64,000 nucleotides of DNA from Undaria pinnatifida. Taxonomy: Eukaryota > Sar > Phaeophyceae > Laminariales > Alariaceae. The stretch is from the NCBI GenBank assembly GCA_012845835.1, contig JABAKD010000025.1:16377992-16441991 (forward strand), read 5' to 3'. This document shows, one piece after another, positions 47,981 through 59,900 of this stretch; position 1 is the first letter of the stretch, and each line of letters begins with the position of its first letter. The notes beneath the pieces are model-generated. The model worked only from the letters and a program-made list of their open reading frames with translations. It was not told the DNA's origin and searched no databases. Position numbers and translations under genes: made by a program.

Positions 47981-50900
47981 CATTCGCAACGGAGGTCGCT
48001 TGAACACTTGGGCCAAGGTCTGCTTGAAGCAGTTAACGTTGTACTCGATCAGTCCCTCCTTGTTGTTGAAGTGCTCTGCTTGCATCAAGCACACCAGCGC
48101 TAAGTAGCTGCGATGCAAAAAGGGGAGGGTAGGCGTGGCGATTGGAACGGGAGGGGGAGGGGGGGGGGGTTGCATATGAATTTGATTGTTGCCTTGGACG
48201 TTTGGCCATTGACCGCGGATCTTTTTCGAAACGGAGAGGAGGGACGCACTCATTCGTTGCTTGCTTGATCATATAAGCATTGACCACGCATCCCTTGCGA
48301 GACAGCACCGTTCCTACTCCTAATACGGGGGGGAGGCACTAAAATAAGGATTTAAAATCCCAAAGAGACAAAAAAACAATCTGGAAATACATCAAACACG
48401 CTAGCGCGAGTAGGTGCGTCGCGAAAAGGGAACTATTAAAAACGGCAGATCTGTGAATTAATTGGCGGACTGCAGTTGTTGCCGTCACATATCTGGTAAA
48501 ACTCATCGCCATGGTCTAGCCCGCGGCCACGAAACCGGCTCCAACAATGCTAGAGTGGAAGAATACCCCAGGAAGAAAAACGAACCAAACAACAAGATCC
48601 ATGAAACCGAACTGAATCGCGACTGCAGCGGTTACTATGATAGTTGGCTAGGTATTACAGTTAGCTGCGTGAGGAATTTGGGGACTTTCGTGTTTTTGTA
48701 TCTGATTGGTGTATTCGTGGCGCACATGATATTAAAATTCCACGTTGGCTTACTTTACCACCCAATTATTTGCTATTGAAAGGCGTCAAATGCAATCTGC
48801 TCGTAACCCCACAAAACGAGGTTCAAAACAGAGATGGGCATAAACGCTTGGCAAGCTCGTCCACCTTCCAACTTGGCGGAGATAAAGAACCGTGCCGTTG
48901 CTCAGTCGGAAAATGCTGGCAGAGTGGTCGTCGTACGCTAGCCTGTCTGACTCCTTTCCTTCCTGCAGTACAGAACCCAACAAAAAAAAGGGCACAGTCA
49001 CCGCGAACGAGGCGGTCAGAGTCAATGGTACACTGTCGATACAAAGAGTACACACATGGGGTCAGTGTCGACACAGGAGTCCTGCCAGTGCAAAAGCTAC
49101 ACGTTTGGCAAAACGGGTACACTGCAGATGCAACAGGTACCGGTACACTGTTGACACAAACGGTATAATTTGATAAAAAGGTGAGCTGTCGATGCAATGG
49201 TTACGTGTCGACGCACAAAGTCCAGTGCTGACACAAAGGGTCTTGCACAACATGTCACATCAGCAATAGTAGGATCTACATTATCTAGAACACGATCTGT
49301 ACGTCCGACATGCGGAAAAAAATGAGCCAAACAGAACTACTTCCACTCCATTATCGCTCACTTCCTCCTTCCTTCCGTAGATGCACCATACATCTATTGC
49401 AACATTGACCATGTCGCAGCACGGCTCATAGGTGTACCACTTTGTATCTTATATATGTCCCAACCCACTTATCTGTAAGATCTACTGTAGTTCAGGAAGA
49501 TAATAACATGATCTGCCTCACCGACATGTAGAAAAGTCGAGGAAGCAGAGGAACCTAGTACTCACGATAACCAAACTACAAATGGAATAGCACGTTCACA
49601 CCTGTGTATGAACAGCGACAAAATACCGTAGCCTAGCAAACTTCCTCCCCCATTTCGTTGATACATGCTGTCTATTGCAACATCGATCATGTCGCAGCAC
49701 AGCTCATAGGTGTGCCCCTGATGATTTATACATGTGTCCAAAGCCACTGATCTGTGTGATCTAGACCAGGCAGATAGGGTATAAATCTATCCCTTCGACG
49801 TGTGGAGAAGTCTACCAGCACCTCTTCTACCGTATGGTAATAGAGGAAACTGATACCCGACACTCAAAATAATCAACATACACACGTAACAACACATTCA
49901 GACCTGCGTGTGAGCAGCGGCAATACGCCGAAGCCTCCCTCACCTCCTCTCTTACTCCGTAGATACACGATACATCTATTGCGACATCGATCATGTCGCA
50001 GCAAAGCTCATAGGTGGCCATATGGACAGGGTTCGAGTCGGTAGCTACGTAGATGCGCGATACCACGTCGAACAGGAAAGATTTCTCCATCATACAGCTC
50101 TGTTTTTAAAGGCGTTTGGGGGGGCAGGGAGGGAGGGAAGGACAGGGGGAGGGCGGGAAAAACGGAGGGGGGGGGGGACTGACCTTGAGAAAAACTGAAC
50201 GCATCACCCGATTAAACCCGACAAATGTTTCGCGGAACATAACCATTGAGTACGCATAAACCTGATAAATACTACTTCGAAGTAATAATAACTAATAACA
50301 TCGCCAAACGGAACTGCAACGGTAATAAGTAGTTCCTCAGTCTAGGAATCTTGCCAGACAGGAATAATTTCATCAAAATATTTTACCCATATCGTAGAAC
50401 GTTTCGCTGGAATACTGAAGACGGACTTACGGAAATGAGGCAGTTGAGCATGTTCTCGAGCGTTGGCAGCTGGGGGATGAGCTTCTGCACCACCTTGCTG
50501 ATCCCGTCGAAGATGCTGTGATCTGTTCGGGTCGTGAGGCACCAAGAATAAACCCATCAGGCGTAGATGATGCGGCAACACAGAACAAATTGGGCGTGAC
50601 ATGCGTGGTCCGTGAGACATGAATAACAAATGACATGTGACAAACAAATGCGATAGCGCTCAACAAAATTGGGAGCTCGTTTACCCCTCACATACTTCAG
50701 CAAGAAAATGTGACGAACATGTATCCAACACGGCTCCGTGCAGAATAACCAACGGACGTACAAAACGGAACCACAATTAACCTTAGTAGAACTGCACGCA
50801 TGCTTTCGGTGACACTTCTTGATTTAAACTGGCGTGGGATCATGGTCGCAGTAGTTATTGAGTTAACGAATCGGAAGAAGAGTCAAACCATGTCTCGACC

Positions 50901-53900
50901 TTGCACGAAACGTTAAAAAACATCATTTTATACTCAAATTAGTGACGGGCATACCCTGCCCCACGTAAGAATTAGAGCCCGGTTCGAAGTTAAGAGTTTC
51001 TTGACCCCTTTGGCGCTGCAGAGGGGGAAAACTCGTCAAAAATGACGAAAACACCAGCGACGCGAAGCGATCCGGGTCGCTGTGGGAACGGATACCCGGA
51101 CTGCAACGCAAGGTACTACACGCGCGCAGAATCCTTGCATTGCTACACGCACTTCCTAGACGGGCGGCAAGACCTATTTTTAGCTCGCTTTATAGGTCGG
51201 TGTAGTATATGATAAAAATAAAAATACACCCCAGCTGTGAGATCGAAGATATTGTCGAAACTCATCTTTGCAATCTGTGTGATACTCCGATCGCGCGTAT
51301 TACGGGTTGTGTGTCCTCATTAAGGATATATATGTCGGCGACTCCCCTTACAACTGCAGTGTAGTTATCAGGGTCAACAGGGTGATGTTAGTCAGTCTGT
51401 GCGCGGAAACTATGAAACCAACTTTTGAGGGGGACAAAATCCGACAGCTGTGGAAGGAAATGCATCAGTTTATCAAGTGAATCCTGTAAGTCGAATAACC
51501 GGTGAGGGGAGGGCGGAGTTTTGAAGGACGTGGGGGCCTGGGTTTGATCAAGAGGGTGCGGGGGGCGGGGGCGGGGGGGGGGCGGGACGGGCGGGGCAGC
51601 TCAATCTGTGCGTGGAAACTATAAATCCTATCCTGTAAGTCGTACAACCAGTGAGGAGAGGGCGGAGCGTTCGAGGGGGTGGGGGTGGGGGTTGGGGGGG
51701 GGAGGGGGTTGGGGAGGCGAAAGTTTTGTTTTTCAAACACTAGGTGTAGTATATATATCACCAAAAGAAAACAACAGTAGCCTTCTCCACATCGCCTTCT
51801 CAAAATAGTATAGAAAAAGAAAATAACATGTGACTCGGGGGATGTGGTGTGGCCCCTGCGTGGTTCAAAATCCATGGAAGGACACATTCGTACCGTAGAT
51901 GCTGGTGAGGTAGTAGGTGATCTGGATCTCCATATTGTGAAGTAAAACACCTCTGCTTAGGAACGCCTGGACTTCCCGCAAGCAGTCGTCCTTCGGGTCG
52001 TCAGTCAAGTACAGGTCTCCGTCCACCTGTACAAGAACGGAAAAAAGTGCAGAACAAATCGTGCAAAGTTAAACGAAAATCCAACAAAAAAACAAAACAA
52101 ACATGACAAAAACGGTAAAATAACACATGAAAAAAAACGCAAAAAACACTAATCGAGAAAAAGCGGCGCAGCGAAAGAGCAAGAGAAAGAGAGAGTGCGA
52201 GACAAAAATAGTACCCACAAAAAGTCCCCAGCAATCACGCTCACCTTGTGGATGAAAACCTCGAAGTCAAGATTGGGGTTGACAGCGTAGGCCCGCCGCA
52301 TGGTGTTGATAACCTTGTGAAGGGCTTCTTCGATCGGATCCTCCTGTACGGCGCAACGGATAACACCATCCCAACGGATGGCGGATATGAGCATCAAATC
52401 TAACGAATTAACATATCTATCGGATTCAACGGAAATAATGAATGCAACAGACACAGCGGAAACAGCCGAACCCACGTAAACAAGGCATCCAACTGGGCCA
52501 ACAAACCCATCGGATGAACAAAAATTTAAAAGATACCACAAAGCCAACGGATCAATGGGACCAAAAAACCAAGAGATCCAACAAAGCCAACGGACCTACG
52601 GGATCCATCGGATCTGACATCTCTATGGGATCAGTCGGGTCTAACGAGTCCACGGGATCCAACAGATTCATGGGGTGCATTGGATCCAAAAATCTGTCGG
52701 ATCCATGGGATCCATGTGATCTATGGGATCCATGTAGTCTATGAGATCTGTCGGATCCGCCGGATCTAACGACCCCATGGGATCCATAGCACGCACCAGA
52801 TCAACCGGGCCCACCATCGCATCCATCGCATCATCCATCGCATCTAACACATCCAACACACTCACGGGATCATGGGGTCCACTGGATACATGGCAGGATC
52901 GAACAAACCCATGGGACGCAACAGATCCCACAATTCCAGCGGATCCAAGGAACCATCGGAGCCCATGAGACCTAACGGATCTAACAGACTTACCGGGTCC
53001 ATGATATCAAACAGGTTCAACGGGTCCATGGGGTCCATCCAATCTAACAGATACAACGAATCTTTGGGATCGATGGCATCCATCGGATCCACGCGACCCA
53101 TCGAATTCATGTGATGCACAACACCCAACGGATGGGATCCAACCTATTCACGCGATCCAGGGGATCCGCGAGACCCACCATATCCAACTTGTCCAACGGA
53201 CCCATGGGATTCATTGGACCAACCATCGGATCCAACACATCTATGGGATCCCCTGGCTCCAATAAATCCACGGATCCATCGAATCGATGTGATCCATCGG
53301 ACCCAATAGGTCCAACAAATCCATGGGATACGTAGGATCTATCGGATAGAACACACCCATCCGATCCAACCGATCCAAAGGATCCATTCCAATCCATCAA
53401 ATCCAACCGTCCATGGCATCCATCGGCTCCAACAGGTTCAAAGCTTCCATGGGCTTGATCGGATCCAGCAGATCCACGAACAGACCCACGGATCAGATAC
53501 AATAGATCTAACTGATCCACGGGATGCACCAAGGGGTCCAACGTATCCCCGGGGTCCAACATATCTAACGGGTTCAAAGAATCTACGGGATCCAACATAT
53601 TCGTCTTATCCAACGGGCCGATGGAATTGATGGGGTCGAACATATCTATCGGATCCAATAGATCCATGGAATCCATCGTCCAACAGATCTACGGGATCGA
53701 ACCGGTCACTGGAATCCATTGGATCCACGATACCTATCAGATTTAACGTATCCAACGTATCCATCGGAAGCACCGGATCCAACATATCCAAAGGATCCAC
53801 CGGACCCAATAAATCCATCGAACCCATCGGATTAGAGATATCCATCTAATCCATAGGATCCAACAATCGTACGGATCGACGGGATTGATCGGACACAACA

Positions 53901-56900
53901 CTACGGGTCCAACGGATCCATAAAATCCAACAGATCTATCGGGTCCATGCAATCCAACATGTACAACGGATCCATGGGATCCATCGAGTCCAACAAATCC
54001 ATCGGGTTCATGGGATCCAACATATCCATAGGATTGAATCTAAACGATCCATCGGATCGATGGGATCAATGGGAGATATCGGACAAAAACACATCCAAAA
54101 GATCCATCAGATCCAACTGTCCATGAGGTCCAACAGATAAAATAGGGCAATGGTCAAACGGGGGTATACCCCCTGATTTTTTGGTCAATCGGGGACTTTG
54201 GTCAATCGGAGATATAGGCCAAACCTGGCAGCGGGAGGCGCTCGCACGTGCCCCAGACTGCCAAAAAGCAGTTCTGACGCGCTAGCAAGGTGCCCCCCCA
54301 GACTGCTCCAAAGGCAGTTCTGACGCGCTAGCAAGGTGCCCGCAGACCTTGCCGAGCACGCGCACTTTTTCTCTTTTGAGCACGTTGGGGATAACGGGAC
54401 CGCGGCGCGCGCTGGGTCTCACGGATCCCCCCTTTGGACCACGTGTTGGGGGGGTATGCCCCCGCAAAATCTACTACATTCATGTATCCCCGCGTGACTA
54501 TACTTTCACCCCACTTGACCGAAATCGTACCCCTACTTGACCACTAACGGAAGCCCCAAAAGCAGGTACAAACACATTTACACGTCACCGTGCACAGCAG
54601 CCCGAACAGCCCAAGGGCCGAACAACCGGCAGTTGCGAGGAGTCGCGGTCCATTTCTTCGGGAAATAATACACGAAGAACCCAAACAGCAGTATTTGATT
54701 TGTTCAAATATTTGAAATCAAAATATTTGGTTGAATCTAAACATACAAATCTTTGCAAAATACGAGGGAAGAAACCAAACAAGAAACAAGAACAAACACC
54801 ACTACCGCTGCTGCTGTAAAAGGGGGTTGATGGTGGGTGCTGCGAAAAGTAGAGCAATGGAGACATTGCTTTCAAACCCCAGCAGCCAGCGGACAGCAAG
54901 AGACATACGGCAAAAGCTAGCACCACGGACGGACACGTGAAGCGTGAAGGAAGGCCGGTAGTACAACCGAACGATAAAGTAGTTTGTACTCGTACGTTTG
55001 TAGTCGGACGTGGCGTTCCCCGTCATGTACCAGGTATATACTACGTATTGTGTTAGACAAGCGTATTCTGTGAGACAAGCAGCAACCGACATTAAAGAAG
55101 AAATAGACCCAACAAAGACCCAACAAGTTAACCACAACTAAAAGCACCCCTGGTACGACGTAGCAGCATCAACCCCATTTTACGGCAGCAGCAGTGGTAT
55201 TTGTTCTTGTTTCTTGTTTGGCTTCTTCCTTCCTATTTTTGCACAGATTTTGTATGTGTAGATACAACCAAATATTTTGATTTCAAATCAAATACTGCTG
55301 TTTGGGTTCTTAAGTGTATTATTTCTCGAAGAAATCGAACTCGCGACTACTCGCAACTGCCGGTTGTTCGGCCCTTGGGCTGTTCGGGCTGCTGTGCACG
55401 GTGACGTGTAGATGTGTTTGTACCTGCTTTTGGGGCTTCCGTTAGTGGTCAAGTAGGGGTACGATTTCGGTCAAGTGGGGTGAAAGTATAGTCACGCGGG
55501 GATACTACATGAATTTAGTAGATTTTGCGGGGGCATACCCCCCCAACACGTGGTCCAAAGGGGGGATCCGTAAGACCCCGCGCGCGCCGCGGTCCCGTTA
55601 TCCCCAACGTGCTTAAAAAAAGAAAAAGTGCGCGTGCTCGGCAAGGTCTGCGGGCACCTTGCTAGCGCGTCAGAACTGCCTTTAGAGCAGTCTGGGGGGG
55701 CACCTTGCTAGCGCGTCAGAACTGCTTTTTAGCAGTCTGGGGCACGTGCGAGCGCCTCCCGCGGCCAGGTTTGGCCTATATCTCCGATTGACCAAAAAAG
55801 CAGGGGGTATACCCCTTTTGACCATTGCCCACAAAAATATCCCATGAGCTCCATCGGATCAAGCAGATCCATGGGGTCCAGTAGATCCAACGGATCCATG
55901 GTATTCACCATTGGATCGATCGCATCCAACAGAGCCAACGGATCCATGATATCCAAGGGATAAAATATATCCATGGGATCCAGCGCATCCACGGGATACA
56001 TCGGACCCAACAGAACCAATGTGTCCCCAGCAGATCCAACGGAGTCACAGCATGCATGGGGTCCGTGGGAACCAGAGACGCATCCACGGGATCCAATAGA
56101 TATCCATCCATGGGATCCATCATGCATCATGGGATCCATCATGGCAACCAAGGGATCCAATGGATTAAATATGCATGGGGCCCACGGGACCGTCCAACAT
56201 ATCCATCGGGACAATCGAACCCAACATACCTGTAGGATCGATTGGATGTAATAAACCCATCGGATCAATGGGATGGATGGGATTCACCGCACAATAAGAT
56301 ATCCAACAGATCCATCGGATACAGCCGTCCATGGGATCCAACAGATCCAAATATCGGATGGGGTTCATCGGATCCACCGACGAACAGCGGCTTCGCCCGT
56401 GGACCCGCACATACCAAAGCTATCGCGAAACACAACACCAGACACTGCACAGTTCACACTCAAGACCCGTCGTTCGGAATTCCACATATCCCATGGATCG
56501 TTGCAAAGTGACGTTGCAAACGGCACATGTTGCACCAGTCGCTGAGCCTATTGGGATCCATGAACAGCCACCAGAAAACATGAAAGACCGAAGAACACGG
56601 TCTTACTAAAAGGGCTGATATGTTAACTTAACCCTGTGCCACAGCAAAACTCTCCCACACTAACTCCAAGTAGTTTTCCAAACAAATGCGTGCAGTTCCA
56701 AAGGGGCGAATAAAAATACGAAAGAAGGCAACACAAACTCCACCCACCTGCGCATCAACGACCAAAACGAGGGCAGCAACTTCCTTGAAGATAACTTGCG
56801 CGTTGATCACCTCCCCCCCGTAAATCAATTTATCTAACACGTTAACACGTCACGAACGCACGAAGGACCGGAATCCAGAAGAACAAACAAAAAGAGTAGC

Positions 56901-59900
56901 GAGGGGAAGGGGGCGGGCGGGAGGGAGAGAGGGAGGGAATGGAGGTTGGGATTGGGCGGGGGGCGGGGGCGGGGTGGAGGGGGTTGGGCGGGGGGGGCGT
57001 GATCATTTAGTGCTTACCTTCGTCGTTTGGCCATTGACCACGCATCCCTTTTGAGAAAGAGCACCGTTTCTACTCACAATAGGGATACCTCACGCATTTA
57101 GGGCGTTTCGTGCGTTTCTTTCATGCGTTATCTTTTTTTTTTCCTTCCCTTATCTTCTACCTGTTTGGCCGTCTGTGGCCACCATCTATCTCCTAGGATC
57201 TGTAAGGACCCATCTCCTATAATAGATAAGGATCTATCTCCTATTAATAATATATAACGGGAGGGGGGTTATGTGGGGGGGCGTAGGACGTGGGGGGGGC
57301 GTTCGGCGATCAGGGTAGCGCTTCTTGGTCAAACAATTCCTGACTGACGAGGTTCTTAATCTGAAGAATTATCCACATACCATTGGAAAACCGTTTGTGG
57401 CTTACAGCATTATTCGTTTCTAGAGATGTACCTACTTATCCCATGGAATTACTTATCGGTTGAAGAGTACAGAGGCATCCCACGGCAGGGGCGCAGCACA
57501 ACTTTCCGAGCTCCGAGCGTAAGGACCTCAACATCTCATCCGAGACATGACTATGAAGGCATTCGTTCGCGCAACCCGACAAACATCTTCTATGCGCTAG
57601 TTCGAAAACAAATATACTCGTAAAAGTACCAGACTAACCTGTAGTTCCTCGCTTGAGGAGTGCAACCGGCCAGAAACGTTTGGCCCCAAAACGTGCAACC
57701 CCTACCGTAGGATGACTACATATGGATTCGAAGTCACCGCCTCCCTCCTCCCACCCCGTTCGCAACATCCGTCCTGGTCGATGAAAACCGGGCGTGATCC
57801 GTCCCGGCATTGTAGGGGTGCGAGAGTCCATGTTCCTAAGGACTGCGGCAGCGCATGGAATGATATCACTCCACGCCCTATCCCTTTGCCTTTCAGTCCC
57901 TCCTCCCCACCATCCCCTCCCTTTCCCCCAAGCGTCCCCGACCGAAAAAAAACATCTCACCGTCTGCAATGTCACCGCAGTCTCCGGACAAATCCCAGAT
58001 CTGAAACTGCGCGAATTCGTTATCCCCCCCTCCCCCAGTCTCACACAGGATACGTGGTACTGCTCAAATGACTAAGGCAAGCAACAAATAAGTACATCCT
58101 CCCCCCCCCCCCTTCCCTCACTCCTTCCACCCCCCCCCCCCCATTCCCTCCACCCCTTTCCCGACCAAAAAAAGCCTCCCATCACGAGAAATCCTCACCG
58201 CTCGAAGTGTCATAGTCTCCGGGAAAATCCCAGATTTGAAACTGCGCGAATTCGTTGTTCGCCACGTACTTGATGTCCAGGCTGGTCGTAGGCTCCTGGG
58301 TACGCGACGCAAAACGTGAGCCAAGCATGAAGTTCACCTTATTGCACGGCTGTGAGTTGGTTGCACTATACCAAAAATGTACTAGGTATCCTAGTCGGTT
58401 GCGATACAAATCGTGCGTCGCCATTATCGTTATTAGTTGGCTAGGTATTACTGTTACTAGTTGGTTGCGCGCGGTGCCCTCTACAGCCGGTCTGCGCAAT
58501 CACAACGTAGGTCATGTCAAGCGATCAGGAGGAGCAACGCCTTGTGGGAGATGGTAGGAGAAACTAATATCGTTGTTGTTAACTGCTACGTATAGCTAGG
58601 GAATAGTGTTGCAAACCACTGTAGCGACGAAATATTGTCGTTGCAGTGAATACCCCGACCCAAGAGCGCCCGAGTTCAACAGCATTCGGGAGTTACGAGC
58701 GGCCAACGATAACCTAACCTAGCTGTTTCGTGGGTTGGCTGGCCTTGGGTTATGAAGCCCGTTGCACCCAATACCTAGTACTAATTCTTACATTTTTTTC
58801 CAACCCAATTGAGTCTGGAAATCGCAACACTCTACCAGAGAACGTCGAGCGCAAGGAAAGAAGAAAGTCGAGAAAAAAGGGATCACAAAAAAAACGACGA
58901 GGACACCCGAGCATAAAAATGAAAAAAAAATCAAATAAATAAATAACTAACTAAAAGGGTGTGCGCGCAAAAGTAAGGATGAATTCGAGCACACATGAAA
59001 TTACGCCGTACTCAATACAAACTTCAACAGTAGCAAGCATATCGGTATCGCATTATTATACGCTGATCTATATACATATATACCTGGTATATACCCCCCC
59101 CTTTTTTTTTCTTTCTTTCCTCGCTCTTTCTTGCTTAAACGCCCCACCTAATATCGAAATCCGCCAGAGTAATAAACACTTCCACGCCCTGGATATCGCC
59201 TCATTATCTTTTTAGAGCCGTCCATGCCGCTGCTGCAATTCCCACCCCCTCCCCGCCCCCAACGCCCCCTCCTTCCCCACCACCCGCACCATCGCCTAGA
59301 CCTAGCACCACGCGTATAGCAAACCCCTACATATATGCGACCTAAAGCCCCCCGCCCCCCGCCCCCCCCCGCCACATTTCCCCCCCCCTCCCCCACAGGA
59401 AGGATTCAAAGTTTCCACGCACAAATAGAGCTGCCCCACCCGTCCCCTCCCCTCCTCCCGCCCCCCTTTTGATCAAAACCAGCCCCCCACGTCCTTCAAA
59501 ACTTCGCCCTCCCCTCACCGGTTATTCGACTTACAGGATTCACTTGATAAACTGATGCATTTCCTTCCACAGCTGTCAGATTTTGTCCCCCTCAGAAACG
59601 GCTTTTATAGTTTCCGCGCACAGACTGCCTAACATCACCCTGTTGACCCTGATAGCTACACTGTAGTTGCAAGGGGAGTCGCCGACTATATCCTTAAGGA
59701 GGACACACAACCAGTAATACGCGCGATCGGAGTATCACACACAGCTTGTAAAGATGAGTTTCGACAAAATATTCGATCTCACAGCTGGAGTGTATTTTCA
59801 TTTTTATAATATATCTATATCTAGAGCTCACCAGAAACATGGTCTCATGCGGAGACTTCTTATGAAACACCACCCTCTGGATCGAAGACTTGCCGGATCT

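Noticed and set aside
53107-53676. 189-codon Asp/Pro/Leu-rich frame
   Set aside because: Produced by the 9-bp-phased GGATCC satellite within a GTPase intron; neighbouring frames of the same type shift along the array.
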